From CAVSKL01 sp963728475 [NCBI: Candidatus Eiseniibacteriota bacterium] (GTDB taxonomy: Bacteria; Eisenbacteria; RBG-16-71-46; JABDJR01), in assembly GCA_963728475.1 (NCBI GenBank), contig CAVSKL010000002.1, positions 868,001-932,000 on the forward strand: 64,000 nucleotides of DNA. The letters run 5' to 3'. The notes beneath the pieces were generated by a model that had not been told where the DNA came from, made no database searches, and saw only the letters and a program-made list of their open reading frames with translations. Each line of letters starts with the position of its first letter. Positions within the stretch are counted from its first letter, which is position 1. A program made the position numbers and the translations under genes. Below, piece by piece: positions 1-6,998 of this stretch.

Positions 1-513
1 CGTGAACGAGGTCATCATGCGGGCGCCGGTGAGCATCTCGAACAGGTTGTACATCACCTCCCGCTCGCGGAAGGTGAGGAAGAACACCGTCATCGCCCCC
101 ACGTCCAGCGCCCAGGTTCCGAGGCCGACGAGGTGGGAGGCCACCCGGGCCATCTCCACCCCGATGGTGCGGATGTACTGGGCCCGGCGGGGCGCCTCCA
201 CCCCCACCAGCTTCTCCACCGCCAGCATGTAGGCGGTGTTGTTGGCGATCTGGGAAAGATAGTCGAGCCGGTCGGTGTAGGGCACGAACTGATGGAAGGT
301 CTTCTCCTCGGCCAGCTTCTCCATGGCCCGGTGGAGATAGCCCATGTGCGGGGTGCAGGTGATGACCTCTTCCCCGTCCAGCTCCAGGAGCAGCCGGAGC
401 ACCCCGTGAGTGCTGGGGTGCTGCGGGCCCATGTTGAGGGTGAAGGTCTTGGTGCGGAGCCCCCGCCCGTCGGGCGTCGGCTCCAGCATGGGCCTGAGGT
501 CGGTCGTGCTCAC
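1..513 (-). CDS. nuoD: NADH-quinone oxidoreductase subunit D (partial)
   Basis: N-terminal 171 residues of the 49-kDa subunit of respiratory complex I; the rest lies beyond the left edge. The subunit helps form the quinone-binding cavity in the peripheral arm. The family pattern is plain: TLNMGPQHPSTHGVLR near the N terminus, then TPHMGYLHRAMEK, PYTDRLDYLS and NNTAYMLAVEKL. The GTG start at 513 is chosen because GGAGGGA lies 7 to 8 bases upstream. It follows nuoB after 63 bases, too short to hold nuoC, which normally lies between them. Identity is secure; only completeness is lacking. Confidence 0.95.
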   Translation of the reverse strand, partial: MSTTDLRPMLEPTPDGRGLRTKTFTLNMGPQHPSTHGVLRLLLELDGEEVITCTPHMGYLHRAMEKLAEEKTFHQFVPYTDRLDYLSQIANNTAYMLAVEKLVGVEAPRRAQYIRTIGVEMARVASHLVGLGTWALDVGAMTVFFLTFREREVMYNLFEMLTGARMMTSFT

Positions 514-576
514 CGTGTGTTCCCTCCGATCATCCTGTACCGCGGGTCCGGCGAGGCGCCGCCGGAACGCGCCCGC

Positions 577-1323
577 TCAGCTCTCGCCGTTCTGCCGCTT
601 CGTCCCCGCCGCCAGCCGCCGGTAGCGATCGCTGGCCAGGTCCACCGAGCCGCCCTTGACCGCGGCGGTGGGGATGCCGAGAGGCCGCACCAGCTCCACC
701 CGGCGGCCGGTCTCGTCCAGGGTCTCGGCCACTTCCAGCCGGCGCCCGGGGCTCTTCATCACCCGCCCCTGCCGTTGCGCGCGCACCGTGGCCAGCTTGT
801 CGTAAAAGAGCTGGCTCAGCTCCCACTGTCCCTCGTGGGCGGCGCGGGCCTTGTTGGGGGGCTCGTCGGAACCGATCAGGTCCTGGATGTGCTGAAGCGC
901 CGAGAGCAGGTTCTCGGGCCGCGGGGGGCATCCGGGCACGTATACGTCCACCGGGATCACCTGGTCCAGACCCTGAACGGTGGAGTAGGAGTGGAACATG
1001 CCGCCGGTGCAGAGGCAGGTGCCCATGGCGATGACCCACTTGGGCTCGGGCATCTGCTCGTAGATCTTCTTCACCACCGGCGCCATCTTGTTCACCAAGG
1101 TGCCCGCGGTGAGCATGAGGTCGGCCTGGCGAGGCGAGAAGCGGAGCACCTCGGAACCGAACCGCGCCATGTCGAACCGGCTGGCCGCCACCGCCATCAT
1201 CTCGATGGCACAGCAGGAGATGCCCATCGGCATCGGCCACACCGAGTTCTTCCGGGCCCACTTCAGGGCAAAATCGAGTCGCGTGGTCAGAATTCGGCTG
1301 AGGACTTCCTTCTCGAGACCCAT
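577..1323 (-). CDS. nuoB: NADH-quinone oxidoreductase subunit B with C-terminal extension
   Basis: Complex I subunit that holds iron-sulfur cluster N2, the last electron carrier before quinone. The four expected cysteines are present: the CC pair in [10 protein letters not shown], one in [11 protein letters not shown] and one in [17 protein letters not shown] is also typical. The protein is 248 residues; the conserved core ends near residue 150, and about 95 further residues rich in charge (for example [19 protein letters not shown]) are not part of the classic subunit. The ATG at 1323 follows GGGGAGAG. It is first in its transcript: no nuoA precedes it. Confidence 0.93.
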   Translation of the reverse strand: MGLEKEVLSRILTTRLDFALKWARKNSVWPMPMGISCCAIEMMAVAASRFDMARFGSEVLRFSPRQADLMLTAGTLVNKMAPVVKKIYEQMPEPKWVIAMGTCLCTGGMFHSYSTVQGLDQVIPVDVYVPGCPPRPENLLSALQHIQDLIGSDEPPNKARAAHEGQWELSQLFYDKLATVRAQRQGRVMKSPGRRLEVAETLDETGRRVELVRPLGIPTAAVKGGSVDLASDRYRRLAAGTKRQNGES

Positions 1324-1380
1324 CCGGGCTCTCCCCTTTCGCGCGTTGTCCACCGGTTCCGGAGCGGCGATCAGCGGACG

Positions 1381-1409
1381 AGTATAGGGTTTTGTGAAAT
1401 GCCGCACAA
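1381..1409 (-). promoter_or_regulatory. Sigma-70-type promoter for nuoB
   Basis: On the minus strand, TTGTGC (1409-1404) and TATACT (1386-1381) are separated by 17 bases. Transcription would start near 1374, about 50 bases ahead of the nuoB ATG. The stretch is less GC-rich than its surroundings. Hexamer matches were made by eye. Confidence 0.55.
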
Positions 1410-1555
1410 GGCGGAGGGGGGTGAAAGAGTCAATTCCACGGGGGCGAAACCCCCCGGGATTTCAAGGGGTTCCGGGCTCGGCCGGGGGGCCGGCCGGCTG
1501 CGGGGAGCCGGCCCCGGGCGCTCAGCCGCGGTCGACCGCGGCCGGCCCTCCCCGG

Positions 1556-2146
1556 TCACCCGAGCCAGCGGGTCCGGGCCCACACCGCCGCCACCGCCCA
1601 CGCTTCCGCGTTCAGGGTGAGCGCCTCCACCCGGAGCGCCCGCCCCCAGGAGCGCTCGCCGGCCGGGCCCGCTCCGGACGCCCGGGCGGCCCGGAGCCGC
1701 CACCCCGCCGCCGGCACCGTGTCCCGGTAGGCGGCCCACGCCTCCGGGAAGGCCGCGGCGAGCGCCGCCTCCTCCCGCTCCGCGTGAAGCCGGTAGAGGA
1801 CCAGGAAGGCCGCCGCGACCCCGGCCGGGAACCAGGGCCATCCCGCTCCGCTCAGCACGGCGAAGCCGACCGCCAAAGCGAAGTTCCCCTGATAGAGCGG
1901 GTGGCGGGTGTGGGCATAGGGCCCGGTGGTCACGAGCTTCCCGGCCCGAGGCCTCCGCGAGCGCGCGGTCCGCCCCAGATGCGCCGCCCCCCAGAGCCGC
2001 AATCCCTCCCCCGCCGCCATGAGCGCGGCCCCGCCGGCGATGAGCGGCGGCCGGGGATGGGCGAAAGCGAGGGCGTAGATCGCCGGCAGCACCGGGACCA
2101 GGCCCCGGTGGCGGAACAGGAACTGGATCGCCGGCTCTCCCCGCAC
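1556..2146 (-). CDS. Isoprenylcysteine carboxyl methyltransferase-like membrane protein
   Basis: Small integral membrane protein of 196 residues, of the ICMT/phospholipid methyltransferase superfamily, which transfers methyl from S-adenosylmethionine to lipid-like substrates. The diagnostic motif is GPYAHTRHPLYQGN around residues 74-87, followed by an acidic stretch (LHAEREE) that matches the conserved glutamates of the family. Hydrophobic helices cover residues 10-50 and 90-120. The start is a GTG at 2146 that directly abuts the hemW stop, with GGAGG in the end of hemW, so the two are translationally coupled. Substrate is unknown. Confidence 0.7.
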   Translation of the reverse strand: MRGEPAIQFLFRHRGLVPVLPAIYALAFAHPRPPLIAGGAALMAAGEGLRLWGAAHLGRTARSRRPRAGKLVTTGPYAHTRHPLYQGNFALAVGFAVLSGAGWPWFPAGVAAAFLVLYRLHAEREEAALAAAFPEAWAAYRDTVPAAGWRLRAARASGAGPAGERSWGRALRVEALTLNAEAWAVAAVWARTRWLG

Positions 2147-3343
2147 TCAATCCTCCGGGGCGAACTCCGCGAACACCGCGTCGCTCAGGAATCGCGCCTC
2201 GGGGCGGAGGCGGACCCGGCCGCCGGTCCGTTCCAGGAGCCCGCCCGCGGTCAGCCGGGCCAGGGCGGGGGCGTGGCGCCGCGCCAGGGGCTCTCCCCAG
2301 AGCGCCTCGTACGCGGCCTCGGAGAGACCCTCGCGGAGGCGGAGGTTCAGGAACACCCACTCGAACCGCGCTTCCCGTTCCGGAACCGGCCGCGGCTCGG
2401 GGACGCGCCCCGGCTCCGCGTACGCGGCCAGCCAGAGTTGGAGGGGGGCGGGGTTGGCCCAGCGGCGCCCGGCCAGGAGGCCGTGGGCGGAGGGGCCGAG
2501 CGCGATGAAGTCCGTGCGCCGCCAGTAGCGCAGGTTGTGGCGGCAGTCGCGGCCGGGGCGGGCGAAGTTCGAGATCTCGTAGAGCGGGAGCCCGGCGGTT
2601 TCGGCGCGCCGGCAAAGAAGGTCGTACTGGAGGCGCGCGGTGTCGTCGTCGGGGCGGGCGGCCCGGCCCAGCGCCACCGCCTCGGCCAGCGGCGTCCCCG
2701 GCTCGAGCCCCAGGCAGTACGCGGAGAGGTGCTCCGGCGCCAGGTCGAGCACCCCTTCCAGGGAGCGGGCGAAGGTGTCCACGCTCTGGCCGGGAAGCCC
2801 GTACATGAGGTCCAGGTTCAGGTTGTCGAAGCCCGCGCCGCGGGCGGTCCGCACCGCCCGCGCCGGCGCCTCCGGGCCGTGAATCCGCCCGAGGCCCCGC
2901 AGTTCCTCCGGGTCCAGGCTTTGCACCCCCAGGCTCACCCGATTGACCCCCGCCTCGCGCATGGCGGCGGCGGTCTCGGGGGTGAAGCTCTCGGGGTTGG
3001 CCTCGCTCGTGAACTCGGCCCCCGGGAGGAGCGTGAACCCGGCGTCGAGGATCGCGCGCAGGCGCCGCCAGCGGCCGGGGGTGAGGGTGGAGGGGGTGCC
3101 TCCTCCCAAGAAGACCGTGTCCAGCTCCGGCCGCCCCCGCCAGGTGGCGCGGGCCCGCGCGGCGATCTCGCGCTCGAGCCCCTCCAGCCACCGGTCGGCG
3201 GCGACGGGGTCGTACTCACCCTTGGCGAAGGCGCAGTAGCTGCAGATCGCCCGGCAGAAGGGGACGTGGACGTAGAGCCCCGCCGGCGGCCGGCCCGGCT
3301 CCCACAGGAGCGGGGAGGAGGCGGAAGCGGGCGTTCCGGTCAA
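2147..3343 (-). CDS. hemW: HemW-like radical SAM protein (heme chaperone family)
   Basis: Radical SAM protein of 398 residues related to coproporphyrinogen III oxidase HemN. The [4Fe-4S] motif is FCRAICSYC (CX3CX2C) near residue 30, followed by VFLGGGTPS, SEANPES, RVSLGVQSLD and LMYGLPGQ, the usual order in HemW. Members bind heme and are thought to deliver it to respiratory enzymes rather than oxidise coproporphyrinogen. The single-Cys spacing and short N terminus favour HemW over HemN. Its ATG overlaps the lepB stop by 4 bases (ATGA). Confidence 0.88.
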   Translation of the reverse strand: MTGTPASASSPLLWEPGRPPAGLYVHVPFCRAICSYCAFAKGEYDPVAADRWLEGLEREIAARARATWRGRPELDTVFLGGGTPSTLTPGRWRRLRAILDAGFTLLPGAEFTSEANPESFTPETAAAMREAGVNRVSLGVQSLDPEELRGLGRIHGPEAPARAVRTARGAGFDNLNLDLMYGLPGQSVDTFARSLEGVLDLAPEHLSAYCLGLEPGTPLAEAVALGRAARPDDDTARLQYDLLCRRAETAGLPLYEISNFARPGRDCRHNLRYWRRTDFIALGPSAHGLLAGRRWANPAPLQLWLAAYAEPGRVPEPRPVPEREARFEWVFLNLRLREGLSEAAYEALWGEPLARRHAPALARLTAGGLLERTGGRVRLRPEARFLSDAVFAEFAPED

Positions 3344-4032
3344 CGGATGATGCGGCCGATCCGGCCCAGGCGGGGGCGGGTGTGCTCCTTGTCCCAGGAC
3401 CAGTAGATGAACTCGGCCTTCCCCTTGATCAGGTCCCGGTCCAGGAATCCCCAGAACCGGCTGTCGTCGGAGTTGTCGCGGTTGTCGCCCATCATGAAGT
3501 AGTGCCGGGGCGGCACCACCACCGGGCCGTAATTGTCGCGGTTCCCGGCTCCGGGGGGATAGATGTTGGGGTTCTGGTAACCCTCGGGGCGGACCCGGGC
3601 TCCGGAGAAGAGCGCGTAGGGCTCGTCCTGCTTCACCCCGTTGACGAAGACCGTCTTGTCCCGGATCTCGATCGTGTCCCCGGGGGCTCCGACCAGCCGC
3701 TTGATGAAGTCGCGGGTGGGATCCTTGGGAAACTTGAACACCATCACGTCCCCGTGCCGGGGGTTGCGGACCTGCGGGAGCCGGACGTCGGTGAACGGCA
3801 CCTTGGCCCCGTAGAGGAACTTGTTCACGAAGAGGAAGTCGCCGACCAGGAGGGTGTTCTCCATGGAGCCGGTGGGAATGCGGAAAGCCTGGATGACGAA
3901 GGTGCGGATGAACAGGGTGAGGATGACGGCGATGACGATCGCCTCGGAGTACTCCCTCACCGCCGACTTGTGCTGGACCCCGTCCTTGCGCGTCTTGGCG
4001 CGGCCGGCGGCCCGTTCGTCCTGGGCGGCCAT
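3340..4032 (-). CDS. lepB: Signal peptidase I
   Basis: Membrane serine protease of 230 residues that removes signal peptides from exported proteins. One transmembrane helix (residues about 29-49, IVIAVILTLFIRTFVI) precedes the catalytic domain. The catalytic Ser is in IPTGSMENTLL and the general-base Lys in FIKRLVGAPGD; GDNRDNSDDSRFWG is the family box. The many secreted proteins in this window are its likely clients. The start overlaps the lepA stop by one base, within one operon from DUF5683 to the methyltransferase. Confidence 0.95.
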   Translation of the reverse strand: MAAQDERAAGRAKTRKDGVQHKSAVREYSEAIVIAVILTLFIRTFVIQAFRIPTGSMENTLLVGDFLFVNKFLYGAKVPFTDVRLPQVRNPRHGDVMVFKFPKDPTRDFIKRLVGAPGDTIEIRDKTVFVNGVKQDEPYALFSGARVRPEGYQNPNIYPPGAGNRDNYGPVVVPPRHYFMMGDNRDNSDDSRFWGFLDRDLIKGKAEFIYWSWDKEHTRPRLGRIGRIIR

Positions 4033-5828
4033 CAGCGCTCGACCTTGAGGACGGCCAGGAACGCGTCCTTGGGGATGGTGACGTTTCCGACCTGCTTCAT
4101 GCGCTTCTTCCCCTCTTTCTGTTTCTCCAGGAGCTTACGCTTCCGGCTGATGTCCCCGCCATAGCACTTGGCGGTGACGTTCTTGCGGAGCGCGCCCACC
4201 GTCTCCCGGGCGATGACCCGGCTTCCCACGGCGGCCTGGATGGCCACCTGGAACATCTGGCGGGGAATGAGCTCCTTGAGCTTGGCGGCCACGCTCTTTC
4301 CCCATTCGAAAGCCTTCTCCCGGTGGACGAGCACGCTGAGCGCGTCCACCGAGACGTCGTTGAGCAGGATGTCCATCTTCACGATGTCGGACTCCCGGTA
4401 GCCGATGTGCTCGTAGTCGAGGGTGGCGTAGCCCCGGGAGATCGACTTGAGCCTGTCGTAGAAGTCGAGGACGATCTCGTTGAGCGGAAGCTCGTACTCC
4501 AGCCGTACCCGCTCGGTGTCCAGGTAGTGCATCACCTTGTACACGCCGCGCCGCTCCTGGGCGAGCTTCATGATGTTGCCCAGGTAGTCGGAGGGGACCA
4601 GGATCACCACCCGCACGAAGGGCTCCTCCACCATCTCGATCTGGCCGGGATCGGGCATCCGGGCCGGGTTCTCCACCGAGATCACCTCGCCGTCGGCCAG
4701 CAGCACCTGGTAGCGCACGTTGGGGACGGTGGCGATGAGATGGAGCCCGTATTCGCGCTCCAGCCGCTCCTGCACGATCTCCAGGTGGAGCGGGCCCAGG
4801 AATCCGCACCGGAAGCCGAAGCCCAGGGCCTCCGAGGTCTCGGGTTCGTAGGAGAGGGCCGCGTCGTTGAGAGAAAGCTTCTCCAGCGCCGCCTTGAGCG
4901 CCTCGTAATCGTCGGTGTCCACCGGGTACAGGCCGCTGAACACCATCGGCTTCATCGGCTTGTATCCGGGCAGCCGCTCCTCGGCGGGATTCACCGCGTC
5001 CACCACCGTATCCCCCACCTTGGCGTCGCCCAGCCGCTTCACCCCCGCGATCAGGTACCCGACGTCCCCGGCCTCCAGCCGTTCCCGCTTGATCATCTCC
5101 AGCCGGAAGATCCCGACTTCCAGCACCTCGTACTCCTCGCCCGGGTTGGCGAAGAACCGGACCTTCTGCCCCAGCGCCAGCACGCCGTCCACCACCCGCA
5201 CGTAGGCCACCACCCCGCGGAACTGGTCGAACACCGAGTCGAAGATCAGCGCCCGGGTGGCGCGGGCGCCGGGACGGGGCGCGGGCACGTCCCGGATGAT
5301 CCGCTCCAGGACCTCCTGCACCCCCTCGCCGGTCTTGGCCGAGATGTGGAGGATCTCCTCCGGATCGCACTCCAGGAGCATGGCCAGTTCCTCGGCCACC
5401 GCCTGGGGACGGGCGCCGGGGAGGTCGATCTTGTTGAGCACGGGGATCAGCACGAGGCCGGCGTCGCGGGCCAGGAGCATGTTGGACAGGGTCTGGGCCT
5501 GCACCCCCTGGGCGGCGTCCACCACCAGCACCGCCCCCTCGCACGCGGCCAGGCTCCGCGAGACCTCGTAGGAGAAATCCACGTGGCCGGGGGTGTCGAT
5601 CAGGTTCAGCCGGTAGGAGCTGCCGTCCCCGGCCCGGTAGTCCATGGTGATGGGATGGGACTTGATGGTGATGCCCTTCTCCCGCTCCAGGTCCATGCTG
5701 TCGAGCACCTGCTCCTTCATCTGGTACTTGGTCAGGGTACCGGTGATCTCCAGGAGCCGGTCGGCCAGGGTGGACTTACCGTGATCCACGTGGGCGATGA
5801 TGCAGAAGTTGCGGACGTGATCCCTCAT
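4032..5828 (-). CDS. lepA: Elongation factor 4 (LepA)
   Basis: Ribosome-associated GTPase of 598 residues, the usual length. G-domain motifs are in order: AHVDHGKST near residue 12, DTPGHVDF, and NKIDLP. The LepA-specific C-terminal domain is present (RLEYELPLNEIVLDFYDRLK region and a basic end with KCYGGDISRKRKLLEKQK). The ATG at 5828 (MRDHVRNF) overlaps the upstream DUF5683 stop as ATGA; a longer in-frame extension exists but has no family support. LepA acts in ribosome assembly or translation under stress. Confidence 0.96.
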   Translation of the reverse strand: MRDHVRNFCIIAHVDHGKSTLADRLLEITGTLTKYQMKEQVLDSMDLEREKGITIKSHPITMDYRAGDGSSYRLNLIDTPGHVDFSYEVSRSLAACEGAVLVVDAAQGVQAQTLSNMLLARDAGLVLIPVLNKIDLPGARPQAVAEELAMLLECDPEEILHISAKTGEGVQEVLERIIRDVPAPRPGARATRALIFDSVFDQFRGVVAYVRVVDGVLALGQKVRFFANPGEEYEVLEVGIFRLEMIKRERLEAGDVGYLIAGVKRLGDAKVGDTVVDAVNPAEERLPGYKPMKPMVFSGLYPVDTDDYEALKAALEKLSLNDAALSYEPETSEALGFGFRCGFLGPLHLEIVQERLEREYGLHLIATVPNVRYQVLLADGEVISVENPARMPDPGQIEMVEEPFVRVVILVPSDYLGNIMKLAQERRGVYKVMHYLDTERVRLEYELPLNEIVLDFYDRLKSISRGYATLDYEHIGYRESDIVKMDILLNDVSVDALSVLVHREKAFEWGKSVAAKLKELIPRQMFQVAIQAAVGSRVIARETVGALRKNVTAKCYGGDISRKRKLLEKQKEGKKRMKQVGNVTIPKDAFLAVLKVER

Positions 5829-6469
5829 CGGGCGCGGCGATCCTCCCCGCCCGGGTCGAGCGGCACGGTGACCCGGAGCGCCAGGCCGTCTCCGGCCGGG
5901 GCCGGGACCAGGGCCACCGGCGCATCCATCCTTCGGTCGAAATGAAAAAGCTGTGCATCCACGTAGGCATCCGCCATGGAAAGGAGCAACACGAGACCGG
6001 CCAGCCAGTACTTGCCGTTCCGGTCGTTTTCCAGCCGGTCCACTTCCGCTTGCCAGTGCGCCCGGCCGGCATCGTCGGCGGCGGCATGGAGCTTCCCGAT
6101 CGCGTCCATCCGGTCCTGGTGGATCGAGATCGACCACGCCCACAGGCCCGCATACGCCCCGAGGAAGAGCCCCGCCTTGATCCACTTGCCGTCGTAGGCC
6201 TGTCCCCAGCCGGGAAGGACCATCGAGCGCAGCGCCGCCCCTCCCGGGGAGGGGCCGTGGAACCCGGGCCCGGGGGTCCGGGCCGCCGCCGAAATCGAAA
6301 CCGAATCCGGGACCGCCCTCCCGGCGGAGTCCGGCGCCGCAATCGAGTCCGCCGCCCCGGAGGAATCCGGCACCGCCGGGACCCGTTCCTGCCCCCGGAC
6401 CGGGGTCGCCGCCGCCAGGGCGGCCAGGGCCAGGATCGCCGCCCGGAGCCGCCGACGCGCGGCCGAAGC
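5825..6469 (-). CDS. DUF5683-like membrane protein, start codon unresolved
   Basis: Exported or membrane protein of roughly 210 residues. The family core is SMVLPGWGQAYDGKWIKAG with two hydrophobic helices (LFLGAYAGLWAWSI and YWLAGLVLLLSMADAYVD). A signal-like segment, RRRLRAAILALAALAAATPVRGQ, sits at the N terminus. Between the tRNA-Sec CCA end (6470) and that segment there is no ATG, GTG or TTG in frame. The frame is open upstream through the tRNA to a GTG at 6613, but that GTG lies upstream of the predicted tRNA promoter start. The coordinate given is only the first codon after the tRNA. Function of DUF5683 is unknown. Confidence 0.6.
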   Translation of the reverse strand, partial: ASAARRRLRAAILALAALAAATPVRGQERVPAVPDSSGAADSIAAPDSAGRAVPDSVSISAAARTPGPGFHGPSPGGAALRSMVLPGWGQAYDGKWIKAGLFLGAYAGLWAWSISIHQDRMDAIGKLHAAADDAGRAHWQAEVDRLENDRNGKYWLAGLVLLLSMADAYVDAQLFHFDRRMDAPVALVPAPAGDGLALRVTVPLDPGGEDRRAR

Positions 6470-6567
6470 TGGCGGAGACGCGTGGGAATCGAACCCACCC
6501 CGGACGGGATTAGCGCCCGGCTGAAGGATTTGAAGTCCTCGGGGCCCACCAGGACCCGTTCGCCTCC
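6470..6567 (-). tRNA. selC: tRNA-Sec (anticodon TCA)
   Basis: A 98-base gene including an encoded CCA. The anticodon loop is CTTCAAA with anticodon TCA, which reads UGA. The D stem has six pairs (GGGTCC with GGGCCC), the variable arm is long (stem CGGG/CCCG), and the T arm is GTGGG-TTCGATT-CCCAC. These three traits are specific to selenocysteine tRNA. The acceptor begins GGAGGCG and ends CGTCTCC-G-CCA, with a G.U pair and an A.G mismatch at the eighth pair. No selA, selB or selD lies in this window. Confidence 0.95.
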
Positions 6568-6582
6568 ACAATCGAGCGAGAC

Positions 6583-6612
6583 AGTGTATGGGGGAAACCG
6601 GGCCCGTGTCCA
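6583..6612 (-). promoter_or_regulatory. Sigma-70-type promoter for tRNA-Sec
   Basis: On the minus strand TGGACA (6612-6607) and TACACT (6588-6583) are 18 bases apart. The predicted start near 6576 gives a leader of only about 9 bases before the tRNA. Identified by eye. Confidence 0.55.
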
Positions 6613-6618
6613 CGCGGC

Positions 6619-6993
6619 TCAGACGAGGGCGACCGCTTCGATTTCCACCCGGGCGCCCAGCGGCAGCGCGGCCGCCTGCACCGTGGACCGGGCGGGGCGG
6701 TGGTCACCGAAGGCCTCGGCGTAGACCGCGTTCACCTTCCCGAAATCCGCCATGTCCGCCACGAACACCGTGGTCTTGACCGCCCGGCCCAGGCCGGAGC
6801 CGGCGGCATCGAGCACCGCGGCCAGATTGCGCAGGGCCTGTCGGGCCTCGGCCTCGACCCCGCCCTCCACCAGCTTCCCCGAGCCGGGATCGATCCCGAT
6901 CTGTCCCGCGGTGAACACCAGGGCCTCGGCCACCACCGCCTGGCTGTAGGGGCCCACCGCGGCGGGCGCCCGATCCGTCTGCACGTACTTCAT
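6619..6993 (-). CDS. ridA: RidA family enamine/imine deaminase
   Basis: Protein of 124 residues, the usual size of the YjgF/YER057c/UK114 family. It hydrolyses reactive 2-aminoacrylate released by PLP enzymes. The start is MKYVQTDRAPAAVGPYSQA; the active-site Arg is in RPARSTVQ near residue 103 and the partner Glu in ARVEIEAVAL near the end. It starts 5 bases after the glmS stop, so the two are probably one transcript. The ATG at 6993 is set by the family N terminus. Confidence 0.93.
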   Translation of the reverse strand: MKYVQTDRAPAAVGPYSQAVVAEALVFTAGQIGIDPGSGKLVEGGVEAEARQALRNLAAVLDAAGSGLGRAVKTTVFVADMADFGKVNAVYAEAFGDHRPARSTVQAAALPLGARVEIEAVALV

Positions 6994-6998
6994 CGTCG

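Noticed and set aside
133-1620. A plus-strand open frame of nearly 500 codons across nuoD and nuoB
   Set aside because: Antisense shadow of two conserved complex I genes caused by high GC.
4032-6185. A longer N-terminal extension of LepA
   Set aside because: The extra residues come from the DUF5683 gene in another frame; the family start MRDHVRNF overlaps that gene's stop codon in the usual ATGA manner.
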